Below, piece by piece: positions 19,501-31,500 of a stretch of 64,000 nucleotides of DNA. Within the stretch, counting starts at the first letter, position 1. The number at the start of each line of letters is the position of its first letter. The notes under the pieces were generated by a model. The model was not told the origin of the DNA, did not search any database, and saw only the letters and a program-made list of their open reading frames with translations. The stretch is from the NCBI GenBank assembly GCA_905221615.1, contig CAJNDT010003168.1:508923-572922 (forward strand). The letters are read 5' to 3'. Both the position numbers and the translations under genes were made by a program. The stretch is from Symbiodinium sp. CCMP2592 (taxonomy: Eukaryota > Sar > Dinophyceae > Suessiales > Symbiodiniaceae).

Positions 19501-21465
19501 GCACATCATGACATGTCTGGAGGACATGAATGCCTAGGAACAAGTGTGAAAGACCCTTCCGAAGTAACCGATGATGCCCAGAGCACCTGTCGCCGACTTC
19601 ATGTGCAGAGTTGATGAATGCTGTTTGGCTAAGAGCGCTCGTCGTCTCGGAGAGGGTGTCAGGTTTGCGCCACGGGGTGTATCTTGCTGCGGGATATGCC
19701 AGTTCCGGCAGCAAATAAAGACCTTGGCAGAAGGTTTTTCCATGGTTCCATCATGCTACAGGCACATCATGCCTGGAGGACATAAATGCCTAGGAACAAG
19801 TGTGAAAGACCCTTCCGAAGTAACCGATGATGCCCAGAGCACCTGTGGCCGACTTCATGTGCAGAGTTGATGAATGCTGTTTGGCTAAGAGCGCTCGTCG
19901 TCTCGGAGAGGGTGTCAGGTTTGTGCCACGGGGTGTATCTTGCTGCGGGATATGCCAGTTCCGGCAGCAAATAAAGACCTTGGCAGAAGGTTTTTCCATG
20001 GTTCCATCATGCTACAGGCACATCATGCCTGGAGGACATAAATGCCTAGGAACAAGTGTGAAAGACCCTTCCGAAGTAACCGGTGATGCCCGGAGCACCT
20101 GTCGCCGACTTGATGTGCAGAGTTGATGAATGCTGTTTGGCTAAGAGCGCTCGTCGTCTCGGAGAGGATGTCAGGTTGCGCCACGGGGTGTATCTTGCTG
20201 CAGGATATGCCAGTTTCGGCAGCAAATAAAGACCTTGGCAGAAAGTTTTTCCATGGTTCCATCATGCTACAGGCACATCATGCCTGGAGGACATAAATGC
20301 CTAGGAACAAGTGTGAAAGACCCTTCCGAAGTAACCGATGATGCCCGGAGCACCTGTCGCCGACTTGATGTGCAGAGTTGATGAATGCTGTTTGGCTAAG
20401 AGCGCTCGTCGTCTCGGAGAGGATGTCAGGTTGCGCCACGGGGTGTATCTTGCTGCAGGATATGCCAGTTTCGGCAGCAAATAAAGACCTTGGCAGAAGG
20501 TTTTTCCATGGTTCCATCATGCTACAGGCACATCATGCCTGGAGGACATAAATGCCTGGGAACAAGTGTGAAAGACCCTTCCGAAGTAACCGATGATGCC
20601 CGGAGCACCTGTCGCCGACTTGATGTGCAGAGTTGATGAATGCTGTTTGGCTAAGAGCGCTCGTCGTCTCGGAGAGGGTGTCAGGTTTGCGCCACGGGGT
20701 GTATCTTGCTGCAGGATATGCCAGTTTCGGCAGCAAATAAAGACCTTGGCAGAAGGTTTTTCCATGGTTCCATCATGCTACAGACACATCATGCCTGGAG
20801 GACATAAATGCCTAGGAACAAGTGTGAAAGACCCTTCCGAAGTAACCGATGATGCCCGGAGCACCTGTCGCCGACTTGATGTGCAGAGTTGATGAATGCT
20901 GTTTGGCTAAGAGCGCCCGTCCTCTCGGAGAGGATGTCAGGTTGCGCCACGGGGTGTATCTTGCTGCAGGATACGCCAGTTTCGGCAGCAAATAAAGACC
21001 TTGGCAGAAAGTTTTTCCATGGTTCCATCATGCTACAGGCACATCATGCCTGGAGGACATAAATGCCTAGGAACAAGTGTGAAAGACCCTTCCGAAGTAA
21101 CCGATGATGCCCGGAGCACCTGTCGCCGACTTGATGTGCAGAGTTGATGAATGCTGTTTGGCTAAGAGCGCTCGTCGTCTCGGAGAGGGTGTGAGGTTTG
21201 CGCCACGGGGTGTATCTTGCTGCAGGATATGCCAGTTTCGGCAGCAAATAAAGACCTTGGCAGAAGGTTTTTCCATGGTTCCATCATGCTACAGGCACAT
21301 CATGCCTGGAGGACATAACGACTTGATGTGCAGAGTTGATGAATGCTGTTTGGCTAAGAGCGCTCGTCCTCTCGGAGAGGATGTCAGGTTGCGCCACGCT
21401 CGCAAATAAAGACTTTGGCAGAATTTGCCAGAAGATTTTTCGATGGTTCCTTATGCCACATGCCA
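19501..21465. repeat. Tandem satellite, 255/256-bp unit, eight copies
   Basis: Units start at 19501, 19762, 20018, 20273, 20528, 20784, 21039 and 21295. The last lacks about 85 bp internally and decays at its end. Each unit contains GCACATCATGCCTGGAGGAC, AGAGTTGATGAATGCTGTTT and GCAAATAAAGACC. Two variants occur, one with GGGTGTCAGGTTT and one with GGATGTCAGGTT; the T deletion explains the 256- versus 255-bp spacing. Each unit yields similar short antisense ORFs, which I treat as by-products. It is not a recognisable rRNA, spliced-leader or U-snRNA gene. Confidence 0.95.
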
Positions 21466-22512
21466 CAGCGCATCAGGGAAATCTGTCAGTGTACACGTAG
21501 TTTTGACCTTTGCCGAATCCGGTCATTTAGCTGCCAAGCCGCGCCACGGTGAGTATGTTGCTGCGGCATTTGACAAAGTACCGTCCATTCCTCCTGAGCA
21601 GGTGAATCATCTGACAGGCAGCGGTGGACCACTTTTTCATTCTGTGCTTGATCTGCACGCCGAGGCCAGCACATGAAGCAAAGCTTCCGGAAGTTTATGC
21701 GACGATTGGACGAAGACTCCACCCTGGGAAGCTCCCCAGCTCGAAGCCTAGCGGCCATAGCGGGCCCAGCGTCGCTGTCGAGGTGTTGCCTTGCATTGCC
21801 TTGATTTGCCTTGGCTGTACACTGTACGCTGTTTGGCCATCACGAAGACTGCTCGATCCCAGTGCCGCTCTCTGAGGTGTCCCTGTCTCCTGGCTTCCCC
21901 ACTCCAGGAAGCGAGGACGAGAGCATCAGCTTAATCATCATGTCACTGATAGCAGTCCGAGCATCATGTCGCGTCACTCTCATGTTTGTCTGTTGACGAA
22001 ATTTGACGAAGCTGCTTCCAGCTCAAAGAAAGCTGCACAATGCTTGCCGGCCGCGCGGCCGGCCGACTGGCCGCTCTTCCGGCCAAACCGAACAAACCAC
22101 TTTTGACGAAGGTCGCGAATCACCACAGCCTGCACAGTCCGCCAGGCACTTCCGGTGCTTATATCTAGGCCCTCTGTCGTGACTGTGGACAGCTCCCCAG
22201 GCCCAGTGGCTGTTGCGACAAGCCTTTCAACAACATCCACTTTTCCTCGGCGGAGACACATGGCTTTGCAGAACAACGTGCAGCGCCCTGTAGAACTCTC
22301 GGAGGCATGGCTGACAGTATGTTGCTCTTGTCTGAAGCATCGACATTGGTCCTCTCCTCGACTGACCAGCCGGTCATCGACCGTCAGGGTATGGGCATGG
22401 CTGCTGCATCCACTTCTCTGACGCGAGCAGGACTGGAAGCTAACGGCTAAGCACTGATCTCGCGAACCAAGCAAGTTACAGATGTCAGTTGTGCCAAGCA
22501 GACGAGCGATTG
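21466..22512. other. Spacer upstream of the glyoxalase II gene
   Basis: No gene supported. It contains an 18-bp perfect GC palindrome at 22046-22063. The 5' UTR or promoter of the next gene must lie here; dinoflagellate promoters have no reliable motif that I could call. Confidence 0.35.
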
Positions 22513-25500
22513 ATGTCAACATCTTGTCTGGAAAGTGAGGTTGAGCTCGTTGCTTGTCTCGGTGACAACTACTGCCCTGTAATACATCATGCAGCCTCCG
22601 GAGCGACCTTTGCCGAGCTCTCATAGCTGGGGCCGCTTAGCGCTTGTTGTCTAATTTGCTTTAGAACTGTAGGTCATGGACACCCCGGAGGCTGGGCTTG
22701 GAAGCCGAAGTTGAACCTGGACACTCACTCTGAGTGCTTGCAGGCTGGGCCCATAGAAAGCGCCCTGCGGAAACGAGGATGGACTCTCACCCACATCTTG
22801 AACACACACTATCACAGCCGCCTTGCTGCAGTTAAACGATGTCTGCACCCATGTGCTCCATGCACTCCAGTCACTTCGGACAGGGTGCACTCAGGTGATC
22901 ATGTGGGTGGCAATCTGCAGCTCAAGGCCACGCGCCGGATCACGTCCTTTTGTCAGGTGACAGCGCCACATGACCAGGCTGAGTTCCCGCAAGTCACGAT
23001 TGTGGGGCATCGCAGCCGGGCCCTTTCTCGGGTGCAAGCGCATCCATGGACGAAATCCGACACTGGAGACTCGCACTCGTTTCTTCAAGCGCAGCTACAA
23101 GTCTCGCGGAGTCTCGCCTTTAGACTGTTCCGAGGCATCGGCAAGGAGACCATCCCGGGCGTGGACCTTGAGGTGAGGCGTTGGTGGTGTTTCGTTGAAG
23201 GTGACTTGCGGTTTCACATAGGTAGCATTCTGCACGAGAGGATGCCTCAAACGATGCTGCCTCACCTTCTGAAAAGCTTGCATGCAGGTGGCCGAGGGTG
23301 ACGAAGTGCTCTGTGGTGTTCGGGGCTGTGCTTTGATGATTTGGTAGTCCCATACCAATGACACTTCGGTCTCTGTTGCTAAACGAATAAAGTCGTCAGC
23401 CGTGTTTGCATGCCATGAAGACTCACGAATCGGCGCTCTCGGAGGCTCAGCAGGGAAGGGAGCGCGTGCGCAAAAGAGCTTTGAGCTACCTGCACTAGGA
23501 GTTGCTGTAGATCCAGGCTCCTAGCTACACGGCTAAGTTCTCACTGGTAGCGACGCAGGTTGCAGTACTCCTAGCTAAGCTACGGTAGTGTTTCCTGATG
23601 GCAGCTCCGATGTTCGATGATGATCTTTTCGACTTTGGTCACGAGGCCGAGTACGACGACACCTTCGAGCGCGGAAGCGCCGAGAGCGCTGGCCAAGACG
23701 ACAGCGCCTTGACAGGCGCCGGCGCGGCCGAGGACGTGCCCAGTCAGGGCAGTGGACGACGACGAAAGCGTGGGGTACGCGGTGGCACAGGCTCTTCGGC
23801 CACTGAACATAAGTGGCGCTCAGGAGCAGTTCCGCAGGCCCCGGAGTTTGATGGCGACGTGGAGAGAGATCCCTATTGCTTGAGGCATTACCGCCGACGG
23901 CTTCTTCGATGGGTCAAGATCACCAAGGAGTTCCTCCCACCGAACGAGCAGGCTCTTCGCGCCTTGGAGAAGCTTACGGGCGAGGCAGAGCTTGAGTTTG
24001 AGGAGGTTTCCGATGATCGGTTCGATCATCCTGACGGAGTCTCCCGACTGTTGGGAGACTTGGAGAAGGCCTTCGGCGAGAGGGAAATTTTCAGACAAGG
24101 GGGTGTCATCAGGGAGTTTGAGTCGATTGGGAGAATGCAGGGGGAGTCCATCACGGCGTTCATTCGCCGTTTCAGGCTCCTCGAGAGAAAGTTGTCCGAG
24201 AACAAGGTCCCGAAGTACCCCGAGCAGGCCAGGGTGATCAAGTTGTTGGACGGGTTACGCTTGGACGAGAAGGCCACTGCTTCGATACTTTTGGCAGCTG
24301 GCAACCGCTACGAAATGAAGAGCGTGCTTGAGGCCCTCCGCATACAGTATCCTCCTGGCATGAGCATAACGGGTCTCCCCAAGGGTTTGTCATCGTTATC
24401 TTCGCGCTCTACCACTACGAGATCCTCTACCTCCCGGGTATCTACATACAAGTCTTCTGCCACTCACGGGAATCGCCGGAACCAGAGATCGCAGTCCAGC
24501 GGACGTTGGACTCAGTGGCACACTGAGTGGGACGGCGAGGATGAGACCGTGGACCAAGGTGGGGACTACGAGCCCGAAGAGGAGAACCAGGGCGAGGATT
24601 TCGAGTATGAGCCCAATCACGAAGAAGAGGGCAACGAGGATGACGATGAAGAGTTGATCCCCGAGGAGGCCGGCGACTCGCAGCCGACCGAGGAGGTGCC
24701 TGAGGATATGTCCGCGCTCTTGGCGGCGGCTGAGGCACTGACGGTCACGTCCAAGAAGCTTGCCGGTTTGGTGCAAAGTCGGGGATTTTATGTTCAGGGC
24801 AAAGGCAAAGGCAAGTCGCCGGGCAAGTCGGGCGGCAAGAAGGGCGGCAAGTCCAAAGGAAAGGGATCGCCGTCCGGAAAGGGTCATCCCAAGGGCAAGG
24901 CGAGCGGCAAGAAGGGCAAGCCTGGAGGTGCTGGTGGAGCCGCCGGAGCTGATCGCCAGAACAGGCTGAAAGGATCCTTGTGCCTTGGATGCGGGGCAAG
25001 TGACCACTGGATCAGGGATTGCCCGCATGTGACCCAGTTTCAGGCCCAAATGGCTTCGGCAGACTTGGAACTGGACGCTGAAGGTGCTCCAGTGTCAACG
25101 AGCTGGATGGTGAGCTCGCAGCCTGCCCCTACGGAGCAAAACGTGAGAGTGTTCAGAGTGCCGAGACCCCCGTCGATAATGTTGAGCACTTGCGAAGACG
25201 CCTCTTACATGATAGCTGATACTGGGTGTCAACGTCAGGTCGCGGGGAGTGTTTGGCATCAGCAGAAGTGTAGTGAGATTCTACCTCTTGTGCCACTCCG
25301 CTTTGAAGAAGTTTGTCGATTTTCCTTTGGTCCCACCAGTGGCATGCCGAGCAAGGGACGGTTTCTCTATCCTGCTGGGATTGCTGGGGAAGCGGTGATG
25401 CTTGGAATCAGCGAGGTCGAAGCTCCGGCGCCGGGACTACTCTCCAGGCGGACCATGGAGGCGCTTGGGGCTGTTCCGGATCTTTTGGAGGGTACTGTCT

Positions 25501-28500
25501 ACTTCAAGGCCTTTGGCAAGTCAACAGACCTGTTTTTGAGTCCTTGCGGGCATCTTGCGATTAAGATTGATGAGTGGCCCAACCATGCTTTCGACTGGCC
25601 CGGCAAGTACTCCACCATGCAGTTCAGTGGACAGGGACCCCCCGATGTGCTGCACGACAAAGCTTTTCCGCCCAGCAGAGTGAGGCTTCAAGCCATCAGC
25701 AATTCGAAAGTAGCAGCCCGACCTCCACATGCCTCGAGATCCTCATCCGAGATGGTTGACGAACTGGAGGATGTTGCTGGTGCATCTTCAGGAGTTCATT
25801 TACACGACCCAGATGGCGGTGCTGTACTACTCGGCGGCTACGCTTCGCCCGAAGTTGAAGGACATGGTGTTAAAGATGTACATGGAGCCCTGTTCGGCGG
25901 TGACGATGATGGGGACTCAAGCGGCGATGGCGGCTTCCAGTGCTTTGCAGCTGAATCATTACCGCAAGAGTCCGGCGAAGTGCGACCACACCTCCGGCAC
26001 GGGCACTCGGACATATGCCGCCGGAGGCCAGAGGATTCGCATTTGCGACTCCTGCGGGAGCCGTTGGGTTCTCACGCTGAGTGGGGAAGCGCTGGAGGCC
26101 GTGCCCAAGGCCAATCCAAGCGCGAAGACACCTCTGGGATTGACCGATGCCCAGAAAAAGAAGCTCGCAAAGGCCAAAGGAAAACCCAAGGACCAGAGCG
26201 AGGACAAAGGCGGCGCTTCGGACGGGTCGTGGCAGCGCTTGTCGGCATCCTCGCGGGAGCCATCACAGGCCAAAGCTGGACACTTGGGACTGACGCCGCC
26301 GCCTCCGCCGAGACCGAGCTGGGGTCCTCAGACTCAGAGTCCGAGCCTCTTCCGTATGAATGGGCAGAGAATGCCACCTCGTCAATGGCACTCGGGACGA
26401 TCGGCGGCAAGCTCGGACACCGACATGAGCGTCGAGACAACCGGCCAAGGTCGACAGAGCCGGCAACCTCGCCTGTTCCAGCGTCGCGAGGAGGAGAACC
26501 CCAACGAGGAGGAAGGCCCGGGCGGGCTCACGGCGCAGGAGGTCGACGAGATCCTCATGAGCCAGGCCAACGACGTGAACCTCTGGGAGGAAAGGATGGG
26601 TCGCGACGATTGGGATGTGGACGCTCGAGACGAGATGCCGTCCGAGATGAGACGTCAGTTCGAGGAGCGGGGCTACTTCTAGCCCAAGAGCGAGCAGGCG
26701 ATCCTCCTGTGCTACCCGTACATCCTCAAGGATCCGCCGATGCTCCTCTATGCTGCGAGGATTTTGGTTGCTTTGTGCTGAAGGCGGGAGTGAGAAAGCG
26801 GTTGAGCGGTTCAGCCAAACTGGTGCTGCAAGCTTGGGAGACCGAGGCACAGGTCTATGCAAACCGCGTCCAGTCAGCTAGGAAGCTTCGTGAGTACCGA
26901 GCTGACTTGATCGAGATCGACTGTGTGAGTGAGGACTTGTCCGAGAAGGCCCTGGAAGTCGGTCTGCGTGTGCTTGAGCCTGTGCAGCTAGCCCAGTTTC
27001 TGTGAACCCTCGGACCTTGAAGAAGCTTGTCGGCCGGCATAGACCGTTCCTCGTGGTTTGGAGGGTGAATGCAAGGCCTCGCTCGAAATCTGAGGAAGGA
27101 CGGATCCGTCAGGTTTGTCTCCTACTGCACGAGCTGCTCAGCGATGGTGTTCACTTTCCACTACGAGCCTGCGAGGACGAGGTCTTTCTGTCCGGACTTG
27201 AGCTTCGTCAACTACAGGCCGCTCCAGGAGTTCGACTACAGAACCGGGACGGCGTGACGTACATGACGAATCTCCCGGAGCTCCTTGCCACGATCTTCGC
27301 GAACCAAGCTGAGGCCCAACCGTTGAAGGAGGAGATCCAGTTGATCAAGGCTCTCCAAGATGTTCTTCATCAACGAGGAGATGAACGATGGAACCAAAAC
27401 TGGCAAATTTTCTCGGGTCTGCCGGGTGACGACGAGGCCTGGGTATGCGACGTTCATCATGATGATCCCTGGGAGAACTTTGATCTGCTGTGGGAACCAC
27501 CCGGTGAACCTCAGACCACCAGTGTGTTCTTCTTGGACATCAGCCGTCAAGAGGAATCGTGGAAGCCTCTTTTGCAAGAGGCTGAACAGAGGCTCAAGAA
27601 CCTCACGACCAATGGGGTCACCTTGAAGCCTTCACCCTACCTCGAGCGTGTGAAAGCCTTGGTGCCCTGGAAATTGCAAAGGGTGCAGATCTTCCGTGCG
27701 CCCAAACAGCGCCGATTGCCTGCTGAGGTATCTCAAGAAGGCACTCAGCACCGGGGAGCCGCCCATTATGCACAACGACGACACCATCGTCTTGGAGGCC
27801 GAGAAGATCAGCTCGATCATCCAAGCTCCGACCGGGAAGTTCACTAAGCCGGTCCGGATCGCCATCTTCTTCTACGGTGACGCTCCGGCTACAAGTATGA
27901 ACGACCAAGAGAACGAGTTGCCTGAGCAACCGAAGAATCGGCCTGAGCCCCGCGAGGGAGAGCCTCATGAGAAAATGCATGTCCACCAGCCGGGCTACCG
28001 CGACATCACGTTCCCCGGAGTCGATATCCCCAGCTGGATGCAGCAGGTACTTCGTCGCCTACATTGCAACCTTGGGCATCCACCTAAGGAAACGCTGGTC
28101 CGACATTTGGCAATCGCCAAGGCTTCAGAAGCTGCTCTCAAAGGGGCCCGTCATCTACGATGCGAGGTGTGTCTTCGTGTCAGCCCACCACATCAACCAC
28201 GAGTGTCTAAGGCCTTCCAGGCTCGGAGGTTCAATGATAGGATGTCCATGGATATCATCTACCTCAAGGACATCCGAGGAGGCACCCATATGTTCCTCAA
28301 CTGTGTGGACGATGCGACGTGCTATCAAGCAGCGTCAAGATTGTTGTCGAGATCAGAGGAGAATGTGGTGTCGAACCTGGTGAATGGTTGGTTCTGTTTC
28401 TTTGGGCCACCCGATGAGTTGACCATCGATGCGGAAGGAGCCTTTCGCGGTATGCGGTTCGAGTCGCTGCATGCGCAGCTGAATGTGGATGTTCGGTGCA

Positions 28501-31500
28501 TCCCTCCGGACTCACACTGGCAACTTGGAAAAGCCGAACGCCATGGCCAGGCGCTGCGATACAATGCCAGTCGTTTTATCAATCAGTTTGCTGCGCTCAC
28601 TGTGGCCGAGGTCAACGTATGTGTAGCCTCAGCAGCGCAAGCAAAGAACCGCCTTATGAGAAGGAGTGGATCCAGCCCCAATCAGTGGGTGTTCGGCAAG
28701 GACCCTAAACTTCCTGGAGCCTTGCTCAGTGATGGCGGGAGTATTGAGAGTGCACAGCTCACCAGCGACTCGGAACGTCTTATGCAGATCGAGAGCATTC
28801 GCGTGCAGGCCATGAACAACCACCACGAGTTCGAGGCTAACCAGGCGCTTCGGTCGGCACTGTTGCGGAAGAGCCGACCCTATCGTGGTGAGTTCTACCC
28901 CGGGCAAAAGATTGCTTACTTCCGCAAGCGAACTGCTGCTGGTGATGGAGAAGGCACCGTCGAGGGTTACCGTCAGGGAATTGTGGTGTCGCTGGATCGC
29001 AACCCCAATTCCAATGTTGCAGCCAATCTGTGGATTCGCAACACTCGAGGACGCCTCGTGCAGGCCTCACCCGAGCAGTGTCGGCCTGTCTTCGGTGAGG
29101 AATGGTGGTCGCCAGACCCTGCGGACCTGGAGGTTCTTAGAAAGTTTGACAAGGATGTGCAGTTGCATCCGAGGGCTTTTCGGCATTCTGACCATCCAGG
29201 TCCCGCGGATGACCGTCAAATCGCTGAGGCTATCGATGCACAACTGCCTCCACAACTGTCCGAGCCCTCGCAGGACGAGCCTTTGCAGCCGCAGCCAGGC
29301 ACTCCTGTTGTGCCCGAGGACGATACCGAACAGGCGCCGCGACCTACTCCGCTGACTTTGGATCCTGCTGGTCGCCCTGTGTTGGAGTCGCCTATGTTCA
29401 GTCCCCTTATGTTGATACCGCCTACGCCCCGTTCCGCACCAGGAACTCCGAGGACACGTGCGAGATCGAGGTCTGTCCCACGTCAAGGAGCTGAACGCGA
29501 TGGTGGCGGTGTACCCGAACAGGATCCAATGTCTTCCAACCTTGCACCTTCTGGTTTACCTCCTCGTGAGGATGAGGAAGACTTTCAGCGTGCTGTTTCA
29601 GGTTCAGATTTGACAAACTTACCCGGACAGGATCCGTCTCCCAACCGTGCACCTTCTGGTCCTCCAGGCATGAGCCGCAGAACATCTAGCGCTTCTACCA
29701 GGGGGGTGTCTCGTCAAGTCTCAGGCGTAGAGCCAATGTCCAAGATCGTTGAGACCGAATCTCCAGGGGGTCGTGGTTTGAAGAGGAGCCCCAGTGTTGC
29801 CGTTGGCGAATTGGCTGCTGATTCTGAAGGTGTTCGCAAATTATCTTCAGCACCCCATTCCTCAACGGGTCCTACGCCTCTTTCTGCTGAGCCGGAGTCT
29901 TCATTTCTCCTTTATTGTCAAGGATGCGGCGAACAGTACCGCAATTTTCCTGGCCGATGCGGTCGATGCAACAGTCAGCACGCTGTGACAGATGTACGTG
30001 ACGTGGTCTCTTGGCTAGATGAGGTCAAGGAGAGAGAGGCCTTCGATAAGCTGCTGGGTGTTACCCGTGATCATGTAGAACCGGCCCCTTCGCTCAAAGA
30101 TCCTCAAGTCCAGGATGTGATCGATGACTACCAGTCTCACGTTGCTGCTGCTGCGAACCGAGCTGCATTGCCAGCCTCCGAACCTCATGTACTACAAGCT
30201 TCGCAACTTGATGCACCACAAGCTTTGCAACCCTATGCACCACAAGCTTTGCAACCTCATGTACTACAAGCTTCGCAACTTCATGCACCACAAGCTTCGC
30301 AACCCTATGCACCACAAGCTTTGCAACCTCATGCATCACTGTCTACTACTACCACGTCGGCCGTCAAGGTTCCGAGTACACTTCATCGACTTGACGTGCT
30401 ACGACGACATGCCCGTGGCCAACATCTTCGCCAAGGCTGGGATGGATCGCCAGACGAGGTCCCGGGCATCTATGTTCACGAGGCCTTCCTTACGGCTGCC
30501 TATGTGTTCGGCAACGCCGATCAAGAGGAAGGTGTCTTTGCTCCCCATGCTGAGCCACATACAACGAGCATTGCTAGCGAAACAACTACGTCCAGTTATC
30601 CGACAACCTCCAAACCGCCTCCGCTGTCCGAGTCATTGGCCGCCTTGCTGCTGAAGAGGGAGGACTTCTCTCATGAGTCATGCCATCAGCTACTGCAGAC
30701 GGCCACCTACAAGCCAGTAGATCGACAGTGCTTGTCGGCAAGCTCTGGCGATGCTGGTTCCTTGACCTTGGGTTACTTCAGTCATGGCCGGCAACATGGC
30801 TTTACCAAGGCTACCGACAACAACCGCGCCCTGCTGAAGTACGTGAACGCCTACCTGAAGCACCACGGCCTCCAAGGCAAGACCAGCAGTGTGTTCATTG
30901 GGCGAAACATCCGGAGCCGCTACCACAAGGACGTCCACAACTCCAAGGGCGCCGCGAACTGGAGCATAGCCTTGGGGAACCATGTGGGAGGGCGTCTGTG
31001 GGTCGAGGCTGAATATGACTCGGCGAACTCCGGCGAATTTGTCCGGCGCTCCGTGAAGGGCAAGAAGGTCTACGGCAAGTTCCACGACAACTACCGGAAG
31101 CTCGTCCAGTTCGACCCGGACAACTACCACGGCACGGAGGAGTATGTGGGCGAGCGCTTCGTCATCACGGCTTACCAGACCAGACTGGCTGACTTAGCTT
31201 CGGAGGACTCGCTCAAGAAGATGCGCAAGCTGGGATTCAGACAAGGCGGCAAGCACGTGACCTTCACCACGGCCACAACCGCAGACTTCACTACAGACCT
31301 GCCCAAAGAAGTCCGTCCTCTCTGGGAGGTCTTTCCAGTGAAAGAGCAGTCCTCTGCTGGTCAAGAAGCGGAGAAGGTGATTGCCATGGAGTCCTCGTCC
31401 GACGAAGAAGGCTGCGATGGAAGCTCTGGCTTCGGTGCCAGGCGAGCCGCTCAACAAGCGAGGAAGAAAGAGGTACATTGGCAATCCATGACCGAGGACG

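Noticed and set aside
19501-21465. CRISPR-like array
   Set aside because: Repeat units are contiguous 255-bp monomers with no unique spacers, and the genome is eukaryotic.
19534-21466. Repeated antisense 60-80 aa ORFs (MEKPSAKVFICCRNW type) as a gene family
   Set aside because: They follow the 255-bp satellite period, change frame between units and lack any domain; best seen as a by-product of the repeat.
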